Of a stretch of 64,000 nt of DNA, positions 21,885-33,060 are shown piece after piece. Within the stretch, counting starts at the first letter, position 1. Every line of letters starts with the position of its first letter. The stretch is taken from contig JARUPZ010000012.1 in NCBI GenBank assembly GCA_031213475.1, positions 9,816,727-9,880,726 of the forward strand. The letters run 5' to 3'. Source of the DNA: Nereocystis luetkeana. Lineage: Eukaryota > Sar > Phaeophyceae > Laminariales > Laminariaceae. The notes below the pieces were generated by a model, which searched no databases, had not been told where the DNA came from, and was given only the letters and a program-made list of their open reading frames with translations. The translations under genes and the position numbers were made by a program.

Positions 21885-22880
21885 CGTTCGCTTTCTCTCG
21901 CGAAGGTAGCCGAACTGTCGTGGTATTGTATTTTCGGGTGAGTGGATCTGCTGTTTCCAATCTACTGCCGTCGTATCCGTCCGCCTTTTATAGCGACGGT
22001 AGCCGAACTGTGTTGTAGTGTACCCTCGATGTATGGGTTTCGGTTATATATCCACCACTGCCGGTTCCGCTTGTCTCCATAGCGAACGCCGCCGAAGTGT
22101 CGTGGTGTTGCACCTTTGGGATATAAGGGCGTGTGTTAACTCTCAGTAAATAGCACGGAAACGAGCGGAACGGAACGAGGCTGCTCGTGGTCATTCGTTC
22201 CGTTCCTACCTGAAAAAATGTGTTTGGGTCCATGCAGAATCCTGGGCCTCGCCAGCCGAATCAGCACGAACGGTATCTTTTGCACATGTCACGGCAAATT
22301 GGTGTCCACATTCATCTTCGGTGGTGACCATCTACATCCAATAATCTGCTATTTTTCTCGTTCGGTCGGGCCGCTCGGTCCTCCCAAACAACAAAAAAGG
22401 GGTGCAACACTTCTTCAAAGGGGTGCAACACTTTTTCCTCTTCCTAGATATACTGTTTGCTCGGGCTGCACTGAACCTGTTTGATTCCAACAACCAATAC
22501 ACACCAATTCATGCGGCAAATAACATTCCGTTCGGCTCGTTCCAATGCTGTCTGGGGAGGGTTAAGACACAGCCTGAGATTCGATGATTCACTCTACCAT
22601 TGCCGGCTCCGCATGCCTGTTCAATTGAAGGCCGCCGGATTGTCGTGGTGTTGCACCTCCGGGATTTTTTGCAATTATATCTTCAACTTGAATCTACCAC
22701 CGCAAAATTGTAGTAGCATTGATGACTGTTATTTTTACTTTTTGTTGCCACGAAATCGTGGTAGTGTACTTCCAGTAACATTTACGTTCTTCGTCAACTT
22801 TCCGCCACCCGTTTCCACCGGCCTCCTCTTCGTGAAGGCCGCCGAACGGTGGTACTACAGTATTTTCTACCATGACTTTT
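21885..22880 (+). repeat. Degenerate tandem repeat of about 90 bp, interrupted
   Basis: The unit is roughly ATCTACCACTGCCGG-TCCG ... CCGAACTGTCGTGGTGTTGC followed by ACCTTCGGG. Copies start near 21,890, 21,960, 22,045, 22,590, 22,690 and 22,800. About 0.43 kb of other sequence (22,145-22,580), including a duplicated AGGGGTGCAACACTT phrase, splits the array. Open frames here follow the repeat and have no recognisable domain. Confidence 0.6.
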
Positions 22881-23950
22881 GTCTACTTCTTTTTAGGCTT
22901 TTTTAGCTTTTTCGTATCCTGCATATATATCTGTTGGACGGATATATTCTACTTTCTACTCCGTTTTCAGCGTACGGACTCGCTATAGATTCCATGCTTA
23001 TGTTGCCATTTTCCAGGTGGTTCTTTGGGCTCCCTTTGACTGGCGTACGTGTCTTAGCCGCGACTAGCCTTGCTACGACGTACGTTTTTCTCCTCGCCTT
23101 ACGGTATCCGCGTCATTCCCTAATGCCCTCGCCCTTTTTTTCGTGTGTCTTTTCGGAAAAAAAAAACCGATCGCATAGCTTTCCTACTTGCGCTACAGTG
23201 TTTACCAGCTGACCGCCCCGGATTCCACGTCTTCGTCTGTTGGCTTCACGTTTTCGTCAGCCTCAAGGCCCCACGCCGTAGCCCCCGTTTCATTTCTCTT
23301 CGAGGCTTTGCGGCGTACTTGCCGCCAACGTATTGTCTTCGCCTTTGTTTGCTTTCGAGCCCTTCCTTGCGCCTTGTCCGGTTTCTTGCATTTTTTTTTT
23401 CTCCTTCCGGATAGTCGATTATTTCTTGAGTGGGGCGTCGAAGCCTCACTACGGGGTGTGGGGTAGATATATCACCTCGTTTGTTTGTTGAATAGCCGAA
23501 TATTCGACCCCTCATTCCGATTTTGGGATGATATGGTCATCATCCTCTATCATCGTGTGATCTGCATCTATCTACGACTATTTAGGGTGGGCTAATGTGA
23601 TGGAGTAGCACATCCATCGTATAGGGGCGTATATAGTCGAAAGCAAACCTATGTTGGATGCACATACAGTAGCGCTTGGGGAATACCCGTGGACGAATGT
23701 TGTATGGTTATACGTAGCTCTTTGGGAACATATCTGCAGGCGAATATTTTATGGCTATTCATAGAGCTCTTGGAAAATATTCCGTGGAGCAGTTCAGACA
23801 TCCCCTTTCTTTGCCCGCAGATCGTTGTCGGACCCACCCGTAAACAACCCGGATTCCGACCAACCGAATGACTTAAGACGTGGATTAATTGCTTTCATCT
23901 TACTCGTGGTGTGTACCTGCTATGGCCACGATTAGGAATGGGCAACGGCT
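22881..23950. other. Intergenic, no supported gene
   Basis: Several overlapping T/C-rich open frames (22934-23212, 23145-23414, 23188-23466) exist, but they lie in all three plus frames and have no motif. Around 23,690-23,790 a phrase ending TATGGTTAT / TATGGCTATTCATAGAGCTCTTGG repeats loosely twice. Confidence 0.45.
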
Positions 23951-23952
23951 AC

Positions 23953-24058
23953 TTACGGGGGACCACAGTAAATAAGACCAGGTATTGTTAGTAAAAAATA
24001 GAGAATTGTATAGGTTTTTGTGTGTAATGTAGGTCCTATTTACTATGGTTCCCCGCAA
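23953..24058. mobile_element. Hairpin MITE, copy 1 (106 bp)
   Basis: Near-perfect inverted ends: TTACGGGGGACCACAGTAAAT on the left, and on the right the reverse complement of TTGCGGGGAACCATAGTAAAT. The AT-rich centre has ATTGTTAGTAAAAA. A TA follows the right end. A second copy with the same ends and centre lies at 29,826-29,930, so this is a dispersed family. The size and full-length palindrome fit a non-autonomous TA-target element (Tc1/mariner-like); no transposase with these ends is in the window. Confidence 0.8.
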
Positions 24059-25216
24059 TACCTGGTAGCATTTTCGGAAAGCCGAAAACCGGATAATATG
24101 GTGCATTATTCTTGAAAATGAAAAAGCGGTTGAATCGTTTTTCGTCCAAATGTCGGAAAACATGGGGGATTTTTCGATGTTTCCTAGATAGATGTCCGCC
24201 TTGTTGTGTACTCCCATGGACTGGTGGTGCTACCGCATGGGGGTCGCGTTGAAGTTTTGTGTTTTCAGCCGCTCAGACCATATTTTTAGCAGTCTTCCCA
24301 ACATGCACCGTGATGGGAATACCACTTTTTTACTCTAACCATCGCAATATATATGTCTTACGTCTAATTTTGGAGAAGGTTCAGAGCCACTCCCTTCGTG
24401 GGGCATTAACTCGGTGATGACTTTGTGGTAGCGCCCCTGCCTTAGAACCAGTTCGTGTGCGTATCTGGTTATTCTCGGTACTTTGTTCGCCCAACGTTCA
24501 CGCTGTTGTTGCTCATGTTGCCCAGTGCTGCAAACCTGATCCCAGGTACGTACATAATACGAACTGAACTACAGTAGAATATGAATCGGATTTGTGTTTT
24601 GGAATCGACTAATAATAATGTGAATTTGAAAACGCCAGCCAGCCGGCGTTCCCAAAGGCCGCGGTTGATCTGCTCCTTCTTTATGCGGTGTACATCCCTA
24701 TCAAGTATTAAACTTGAACAAGAGAGGGAAGCCTTGCCGCAGTGCGTAGTTGAAGCTCTTGTCTTCTTGTGGTTCTGGTCCATGGTGTATTTTCCGAGAA
24801 CGGATGTGCTGTAGTCCCTCCGTGGCTTTACTCTTATTCGTTTTTTCTATAAGTAAGTGTACTATATAACAGTACAGGGCACCTACATACTTAAACAATG
24901 AGTGAGAAGAAAGTGAGGCTGAAATTGGCAGGATTAGATGAAATTCTGGATTCGTTGTACGGAATTTAGTGTTGAACGCGCCCATTCATTCTAAAAAAAA
25001 CACGAAATTTTAATGCAGCCTAGATCCGATTTCCTGTATTTTGTTAGGTGTCCTGTACTGTACGAGTATAATATTTTGGTTGCCTCAAACTCGACCATGT
25101 ATAGCAACTCGTTCATCACAATCATAAAATCAGCTGCCTACCATAAATAATCGTGTATTATCCCGGAGGTACATAGTGCGTCCTGACTTTAGACGTCGAC
25201 CGCACACCGTGAAATA
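24059..25216. other. Intergenic upstream of the TIMP-like gene
   Basis: Unique sequence, no supported exon. A missing first exon with a signal peptide for the gene at 25.2 kb would be expected here, but I found no convincing hydrophobic start with a donor site. Opposite-strand frames at 24469-24783 and 24701-24985 carry no motif. Confidence 0.45.
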
Positions 25217-26551
25217 ATGCAACTATTCGGCAGAATTGCGTACATGATGAGCAGAATACAGCGCTTGCCACGTGTAGAGCAGCCCTACCTAGCAGATAGC
25301 ATTCTGATCATACCATCGCCTAACCTACGCCAAATGGTGACCGAAATGTCGACTGCTTGTGTCGCAACGAACCCCAGGTCGGAGGAACCCTGGCTCGACC
25401 AGAGTGATATTCCGTTCACCTACAACATTGACGTCACCACCCTCTACAAGGGTGACCTGAACGTCGCACAGGAGCTAGAGGTCACCACTGCAGGCAACGA
25501 CGGCGCCTGCGCGGCCTACCTAGTAGTAGGCGAGGAGTATCTCCTCAGTATTGACCTCGTGGGAGGCGTGCCCTGGGTGTACTTGTGCGGTCTGCATAAA
25601 ATCTGGAGCTCCGTCTCCGATGAAGACAAAGCAGCACTGGAATCTGGGTGCAATGATGATCCTTGCAACTTCGCTTGCGACCAACATCAGGTGCTGGTAC
25701 TAATCAAAGGCCAGAAACTGTTCACAACTGTGATTATGCGGGTAAACGTTGGGATGCTGACTAGAGTACGCGTTGCCTTATGGCGTAGTTGACACACAGG
25801 CGGTGGCTAAGCCATTCGCTGTCACCCTCAATCATTTTTCTCTCGATACTAGGAAGTTGCTGTTCATACGATTGGCAACAACTATCGAAGTTTCCGTCTC
25901 CAAAGAGGCGACACACGAAACACGCGCGCTTCCGAGACGGTAGCGCGAGTCGGCCGCGATGGAGTGGAATGTTTTTGCGTGTTTTCGTGAAACGAGCGAA
26001 TTCGAAATACTCACTTTACTGGTGGGTTCTGCATCATCACGTCTGACGAGATCGCACTCTCATCAAGCGACGACACTTTTCTGTTTGAAGCAAGCAGGAG
26101 CCGCGTTTCCTGCGCTAGGTAAGTTTCCATAGGGCCCAGCATTGTGCACCTCACCCGATATGTTCGGGGGGCTGCAATGGTTGAGTATTTTACAGTAGAA
26201 ACTCACAACTCTTCTCGGTGTGCACCGCCTTGTCGATGCTCGTCCGTCTGCTTCGTATTGTATCTTCCGTGCAAGGAAACTGCTGCTTGCTGTGGGGAAT
26301 CACGCACAATCCACCCAGACGGTTACCAGAGCCGCAGGTACCGAGCGCTTGACCGACCTCCCATTGTTCGCGCCTCCGTTCCACCTTTCCGTCAGGAGTG
26401 CATCCAGTACGAGCGGAACGAGAAGTGGTACTGCTCGGACACATGCGACTACTACCCCTGTGGTGAAGACGAACGGTGCAAAACTCGCGGCAAGCGTTGG
26501 TGCCGCCGGAGAAGCTACGTGGGGTGTCCCCAGAAGCGCAGATGCCTCTAA
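25217..26551 (+). CDS. TIMP/netrin (NTR)-like secreted protein, two exons
   Basis: Exon 1 (25,217-25,741, 175 codons; true start uncertain) and exon 2 (26,396-26,551) are joined by a 654-bp intron with a GTAAACG donor and a pyrimidine-rich TTTCCGTCAG acceptor, phase 0. Residues about 75-150 follow the netrin fold of tissue inhibitors of metalloproteinases: YNIDVTTLYKG (TIMPs: YxIxVxxVYKG), ELEVTTAGNDGACAAYLVVG, EEYLLS, VYLCGLHKIWSSVS, then ALESGCNDDPC. Exon 2 adds a basic, cysteine-dense tail (eight Cys in about 50 residues, including YCSDTCDYYPC). TIMP-fold proteins are normally secreted and disulfide-bonded. No signal peptide is visible, and the usual N-terminal C-x-C of inhibitory TIMPs is absent from the annotated start, so an upstream exon is probably missing and protease inhibition cannot be claimed. 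It is the only intact-looking host-gene candidate in the window, with no stop or frameshift in the matched region. Confidence 0.6.
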
Positions 26552-27770
26552 TTGGTGGGATGGCTAGTCTTTCTTGTTGATGCACACCCGCCTACCGCAA
26601 CCGAAGTGTGAAAACCCCTAAAAAGTACTCTACATGAGCAGGCCGGTTGAAATCACAGAGGCAGTAGTAGCGATCACGGTGGCTGTCAGAATCTACACAT
26701 TCAAGATGTTCCTTACATACGAGCTGGAAAAAAGTGACGGCCTGGATAACGGCATGAGTGTATCCGCCGCAGTTATAGAGGATACGTGATGGAGGCTCGC
26801 AGAATGCTCGGGCGCGTTTGTCGCGTGGCATACACGCTTAGAAGCGGCGAAATGGCATCCGGGGTTAGGGAAGGACGTTCCGATTGCTGGATGGTCGTGT
26901 GAAGTGGCTTCGTAGCTAAGAACTCAAGACGGCAATCCAAGGCGCAGCGTATGAACCTAAATTTGTTTCTACATTCAGAAGGATGATTTCGAAGAAAACA
27001 GCAATACCATTCGATGATGAACACGAGGTGGTGCTTGCTAAACGTTCAGACGCGCCCTGCCTTATTGACAGTTGGGCACGTGTCTCAGCAGTATCTGAGT
27101 TACGATCGAAAGATTTTTCGCTGACGAAGAGTTTGTGGCTTGGAAAGTGAAATCTGTTTTATCTTGGTCAACAGCTGGGCGAGGGGTCGACCGAACTAAG
27201 ATTTATATATTATTACCGCATGGCTCTCGCGTTCCGGTTTGAATGGTGTGAATCACCGACAGCAGTACATCAATGCCCACCCCCCCCCCTCCTCCGCTGC
27301 CTGGAGGCGTTCTCTGCTGCCTTTGTGTGGCGCAGCCAGCTCTTCTCCGCCTCCTCCCAATGTCACCCCACATAGGACCGGTCACGCGACCCCCTTCTGC
27401 AATTAAATCCCCTTCTTAGCAGCAATGGGTTACAGCAAAGGTTTTTAAAGCAGGCAACAGCAGCTTATTTATGGTCGTGATGAAATGCCGGTTTTGACTG
27501 CAGTACAGTAGTGTGGAATACTACTGAAGAAATAGAAGCATGCTGCCGTCTCTAATGCATGGGGGTGGGTTCTGTTTTCAAAAATGAGCCCTTTTTACAA
27601 AAAAAGACAAACCAAAATAAAAACTTATTCAATCGGAAACATAGCAGTTTCATACCAGGGCAACAAACATATGTGAGCGCCCGTTTACCACGCCCCCCTC
27701 GTTATGAGCTGCAGTGTGATCAAGGCTAGAGGTTGTAAACTGAGCTTTGAATCTGAACCATTACGTTGGT
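26552..27770. other. Intergenic; faint EGF-like patch on minus strand
   Basis: No supported gene. The minus strand near 26,640-26,720 reads VCKEHLECVDSDSHRDRYYC followed by LC, the spacing of the middle cysteines of an EGF domain, within a frame (26592-26831) otherwise unremarkable. A C-run lies at 27,277-27,294. Confidence 0.4.
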
Positions 27771-27774
27771 TTAA

Positions 27775-27868
27775 CCCTTTTGGGACCCCAGTCCCGTTTT
27801 GGGGACAAACTACTTAAAATTAGAGTGTTTTGTCCCCACATACATATGGGAGGGCGGTTCTAAAAGGG
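27775..27868. mobile_element. piggyBac-like MITE with TTAA target duplication (94 bp)
   Basis: The element is bounded by TTAA on both sides (27,771-27,774 and 27,869-27,872) and starts CCCTTTTGGGACC and ends GGTTCTAAAAGGG, an inverted pair with two mismatches in 13. A second inverted block inside is TTGGGGACAAA / TTTTGTCCCCA. TTAA targets with CCC...GGG ends are the signature of piggyBac-superfamily elements. At 94 bp it is non-autonomous. Confidence 0.8.
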
Positions 27869-27872
27869 TTAA

Positions 27873-29412
27873 TAGCCACAAGATTCAAAATATAGCTCGC
27901 CCTCGTATCACACACACGAAAACCCCAACTCGTCTACGGTATACCAGTACAGCTGCGGTACAGAGACTTATTATGCGGTCACGGACAAGCCCACACTCGC
28001 CCGGATTTCAGCCGAGGACGCTCACCACGACATAGGGGAGGGACTACGCGGTGGATTTGAGTCATCGTCAGGAGTTGTGACGAACGAGCTCTGGCTGGCA
28101 GCTCGTAGATGCTCGTGCCGATGTTGCCGCCGGCCTGTTTCCCCCGTCCAATACCTACCGTGTCGGAACAGAAAAAGACATCGTTACTTTAACACGCTGC
28201 ATTTATTTAGAACTTCGGCTGTTTTGTTTCGTGCTTACCCGAGAGTGACGGCGACTTGAAACAAATTCACGGCAGGCCGTGTGTTCTCTCGAGATTGATC
28301 CCTCGCAGGTAGGTTCTGGACGGAGGCCTACACCTCGACTTGGAAAAAATGCAGTGGTGGTCGAAACGGTTCGAAATTTGGGGTGCATGAACGAGACTAC
28401 ACATATATATCCCCCAACTGGCCGTTTGCGCCTCACAACAACTCTTCTTGCGGACAGCTCCAGCTTTCCACAGACCGCTACATACATACAGCCAGAAAAT
28501 AATTAGAGATGCTCCTGATGGATGGAGTGTGTGAGGGCGCCGGGTGCGCCAGACGTTAGTTAGTCGTGGGTAGCGAGAAACGACTCACCACGAGACGAGG
28601 TGTTTCCGTGTACTCGGCGTTACGAGCGAGCGGCACGAAAAGCTCGCAAAGACGCTCAAATGTTTCACATTTCACTCCAAGGGAGCATAGTAGCACAATG
28701 AATGGCTACATCAACGACGAAGAAATAGGCTTCACTAAAATATTGTGGTTCTCCAGGCGGATGAGATGCCCGGTATCTCTCAAGGAGTCGTCGTCGAAGA
28801 TGCTCGGGGAGGAAATCCTTCGTTTCCATGATGGGCAGTAAATTGTTGGTCCCAAAAAAGGACCAAAAGGGGGTACAAAGCTCAGGATTCTAGTAAATTT
28901 GCATGAGCTATTTTACAACTCCGAAATACAGATCTTGGTTGCAACTCCTTTGCTCTGAATACAAGTCGTACGTAAAGGTTGTCAGACCGCCTAAGCGCGG
29001 ATACTTACGAAGCATTCCTGAGGTTGCTACATGTTGATAAGTCCCAGGCGAAGAAAGATGATGTTTCAGGTTTTAGTATTATTCTCCCGGCGGAGTAGAT
29101 GCAGATGGGAGTGGCCATGCAGGTATCACGTACACCCGCAGAAGCAACCACAAAGTGATTAATAATAAGGCAATATACCGAAGAGTCATGGAACCGTCAA
29201 AATACTCAACAATGACATTCGAACACTACAGTAGTAGTGCAGTAGTGCCCCCTTGTACTACAAACTCCTACAGAACTGACTGCACCTCACCAATTTATTT
29301 CGGTCATGTGCAGTGCCGCAAATATTGAAAGGGCTGGCATGCCGCCACTACGTACCATGAAATAGTCATTCGTGGAAACCGTTTGAAATAATCGAAGCCA
29401 AAATACGTTTAC
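27873..29412. other. Intergenic, no supported gene
   Basis: Unique sequence. Overlapping frames on both strands at 28,203-28,506 and a 91-codon plus frame at 28566-28841 have no recognisable motif. Confidence 0.45.
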
Positions 29413-29605
29413 ATGACATTCCAAACGCGTAAGAAGTGGTGTATACGGAGACGTTATATATACAGAGACGTTACCTAGTACAAAGTTTCTGAAACCGCCA
29501 AAACGCATTCCGAACGCGCAAGAGGTGGTGTACACGGAGACGTTATATACACAGAGACGTCACCCACTAGGAACTAGCACAAACTTCTGAAACCGCAAAA
29601 CGTCT
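29413..29605 (+). repeat. Two-copy tandem repeat of about 93 bp
   Basis: Unit 1 starts near 29,415 and unit 2 near 29,508. Each contains AACGCG-AAGA-GTGGTGTA, CGGAGACGTTATATA, CAGAGACGT and a closing TTTCTGAAACCGC. Within each unit GAGACGTTA also repeats. Non-coding. Confidence 0.8.
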
Positions 29606-29825
29606 GCGAATCGCACATTATTTTGAACATTGCCCTGAAACCCCGGCACATACTGGTGTTACACTTGCCTGCTTTGTTCTGGACACACTACTTGAAATCG
29701 ATGTGGGATAGGTGCTGCATAAAATACATTATTACTCTAACCGTCTTAGAGCGGTCCCAACGTTTCCAAATCAAACTACTTCGGACTAGCGTGTGTTCTC
29801 ATATAGTATTTCGCTATCAACACTA

Positions 29826-29930
29826 TTACGGTGGACCATAGTTAATAGGGCCAAATATTGTTAGTAAAAATGGTTAAATATATAGGGTTTTATGTATACC
29901 ATAGGTCCTATTAACTATGGTCCCCCGTAA
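29826..29930. mobile_element. Hairpin MITE, copy 2 (105 bp)
   Basis: Ends TTACGGTGGACCATAGTTAA and the reverse complement of TTACGGGGGACCATAGTTAA, flanked on both sides by TA (a target-site duplication). The centre ATTGTTAGTAAAAA matches the copy at 23,953. Both copies face the same way. Confidence 0.85.
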
Positions 29931-30835
29931 TAGAACTACACATACATGGATTTGGTGGTCGGGGGGATTTGGGTGTGGAACGGGACGAAGACAGGCCGTA
30001 ACATTCCGCGGATGTGTTCAACTGGGGGTTTCTCTGAATCGCGAACTCTTAACTTCAAGATTGATACTATGTATACAACCGTTAGGTTGAACATGGTGTG
30101 AGTGCACAGCACACCTGTACGAGTCCTTGCATTGCAGTTCGTAAACCAGTTTTATCATCCGCCAATCAAGCGTAGCAGCCAATAATGGCGCAAGCGCCAT
30201 ATTTCCCCCTTAAAAGTCCTAAAGACAAGGAAAAATAACAATGTTATCGAATACGCTGTTTTATCACTCTAGGCGGAAATATAAGACCGTTCCGTATTGA
30301 TAGAATTACACTATTAAATAATGATCGTTCGTTGCATTTTTTTCCTGTCAGAGGGGTACAAAAGGGATCGCGGTATGCCCTTGACTGACTGGTCATTACA
30401 CCCTGCTAGTATGTCAAGGCCTATACAGATATTGACGTTGCCCGAAATACCGGTGTCGACGCATGTTCGGCGGAGACAGGCAGGCTGATCGAGATATCTG
30501 CTTGTAGTTTCTAGTATTGAGCAATGAGTGTCGCCATGCTCTTGTTTACTTCTGCTCCTGCATTACGTACAATTTTCACTGCGTTTGCCGGTCGATATGC
30601 AGTGTCTAGGCTGACTATTTCAAGTAGTGTTCGGTCTTTGCTTCTGGTCAGCCCAACGTGACTCATGCGCTCCCGCCCCCCCCTTTGCGTGTCGAAAGGG
30701 ATTCGTGGTCATCGGCCATATTACAAAGGCAAGCAACACATGAGTATGCCCCCCCCCCTTCCCCCTACCCCCCCGCGTCAAACGGATCCTAAATATACGA
30801 TTTTTGGTTATCCTCCATATATATATATCGTGACG
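29931..30835. other. Intergenic, no supported gene
   Basis: Unique sequence with C-rich homopolymer patches at 30,674-30,683 and 30,749-30,773. No protein-like frame. Confidence 0.45.
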
Positions 30836-30837
30836 AA

Positions 30838-31192
30838 TGTCAATTGTGTGAAGGCCTTAGACCGTTGGGCTAAAGGTAAAAGGTTAACCAATCGCCTACC
30901 CAATCTAAGCATCATAACACTCTCCCTCCCTGGAACGGACCGGATTTTAACGGGTCGACGCGCCACCACACGCGGTTCCAATTTCTGGGGATCCAGAAGC
31001 ATTTTTCAGATTCTTGACATGAGGAAACTCACTTGATATTTGAAAAAACGATTTCATGATGGACGTGAGATTCGGACTCACGACCAACGACCCATGTTCT
31101 GCCGTCGTCGCCATTTGTGAAGGTCTTAGTCCGTTGGGTTAAAGGTAAAAGGTTAACCAATCGCCTACCCAATCCAAGCCTCATATTAATAG
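30838..31192 (-). repeat. Duplicated tRNA-like repeat (two copies)
   Basis: An 80-bp phrase (GTGAAGG-CTTAG-CCGTTGGG, AAAGGTAAAAGGTTAACC, AATCGCCTACCCAATC) occurs at 30,850-30,925 and 31,110-31,185. On the minus strand this reads as an A-box-like TAGGCGATTGGTTAACC. Copy 2 is followed by a T-arm-like GTGAGTCCGAATCTCAC (rc of 31,066-31,081). The distance between the two boxes (about 80 bases) is long for a tRNA without an intron, so a tRNA-derived SINE is the better reading. Confidence 0.45.
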
Positions 31193-33060
31193 CCACCACA
31201 CACCCCATCATCGACCGGCTCTAACTGTTATTACGTGGTACCTTTTATCGGGTGCCCCGGCGTTCTGTGCGTTCGAATCTCCTAATGAGCCCTTAAGAAT
31301 ATCAACGTCCCTTTTGTTGTGGGTCTCCTGATTTCATGCCGCCCCTACGACGTGGTAGTAGCCGCCCTTCCAGTAGCATCGCATGCGCACAGTTATAGCA
31401 CGTCCTGATGATACCCTTAACACCACACTGCAGAACATCCGTCATGACTTCCTCAACAATAACGGCTGCGCATGCGACCTCACAAATCAACCCGAAACAA
31501 ATGTCGATGACCGTCAGGTGACATTGTTGTATCTATATGCTCACAGCATTTCACCCTTTCAAGCGATGATGTCCTTGTGGGTGATGGACACTTGCCCCAC
31601 CCGGTCACGTGAGCAAGAGCGGCAGCAATCTAATAGCATAGTGCAAGCCGAACACACAGACAGAAAGGCCCAGTGCATTAAGCTTTACCCGTCGCCCTTA
31701 TCGTCACCAGAAACACCATTGCCCTCATCTTCACCATCTTCGTACTTCTGGTCTTTTGCGGCCGTCTTCATGTCGAATGATATCTAGTTTAAGAAATCTG
31801 GTACGTTGACTAAACGTGCCTCTAAAAATACCCAGAGAGCTAAGATAGCTGAGGGTGCGAACCTATTTGTATGTTGTGCTAGTATATAGCGACGACAGGC
31901 TGTATTAGGTTTCCCACCGTCGCAGCACAGTATGTATCGCAGACAACCGTCAAGTAAGACTGGTATCAAAATAACACGCTCGTCTTTACAGTAGGTGGTC
32001 CGTGGCTAATGTTGGCTGCTGTATACAGCGGCACACGTAAGTGTACTATTTTCCTTTTGCCTTGACCCCTGAGAGAAAATAACAATGCTACCAAGATGAT
32101 ACATTCGGTTTTTCGATCTCGATTTTCTGCTGCCTCTATACTCTACAGTGTATCCCCGCTTGACCACCAGTAGCACGTCAAAATTGAAACGATACAGAGC
32201 AACCAATGTTTTTCGCTATAAATACCGCTCCATGTCCTCCCGACCGAGTGCCCCATGTAACATTGGATATATTTCAGCAGTTACGACTACTATAGGCACG
32301 GGTCGTTGGAGGAGTCCGTCCATCTTCGGTTTCAATCGGCTGCGAAATAAAAAAAGGGAGATATCATGAAACCGAGGGAGGTGTATTGGATATACGTAGA
32401 TATTGATACAAGGGCCGCTACGCCGAGGCGAACACATTCCTGCCGCCGCTCCGCGTATCTCTGCCGAATGTGATGGGCATATGTACAGTAGAATGAGTAG
32501 AGGCCGCTGAAATGACAGCACTGCCAAGAATGGCACGGTGTTAAGTTGATGATGGGGATGTATTGACTACTACCTCGTACTGTACATAATCGAAAGTACG
32601 CAGTACTAAATAATCGGTAGGAGTCGAAGTCGATGATCGTGTATCCCCAACAAAAAATAATGGAACAACAATCAGGTAGCACAACCAAGGAAGAATAGTA
32701 TATTTCCAGTGGGCCACTGGCATCCTCTACACCACCGCCCCTGCCCCATTGACGTTCTCGGTAGGATCTGTATATTTGCGCACGAAGTTCATCCACAACG
32801 CAGCCCTGCCGCCATTCCTGCATAAACCTCAAAAAGCCATTGCCCCATGGCCAGGTAGACGCAGGTTGGCGTGGGCACAGTACATTAAAAACGTCTGCTG
32901 CACGTGCTGCGATTGGAATGACGTACGTAGCGGTGAACTCGATGTATTGAGTACAGTACCTTCGAACTAAACACGTGCTGTGCTAAACCGAAAGAATGAA
33001 TGTGAACTCACAACTTAGCAATGCAACCGTTTCTGCTGACTTATGGTTGAAAGGTGTATT
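31193..33060. other. Intergenic; unassigned frames
   Basis: A plus frame of 134 codons (31383-31787) and a minus frame of 166 codons (32332-32832) are open but match no family I know. The minus frame contains a patch HIRQRYAERRQECVRLGVAA that looks protein-like. I do not call genes. Confidence 0.4.

Noticed and set aside
31060-31190. Functional tRNA gene
   Set aside because: Good T-arm-like stem but A-to-B distance is about 80 bases and the acceptor and anticodon stems do not form.
32332-32832. 166-codon minus frame with several hydrophobic segments
   Set aside because: No recognisable family, no splice or start support; another minus frame is open over part of it.
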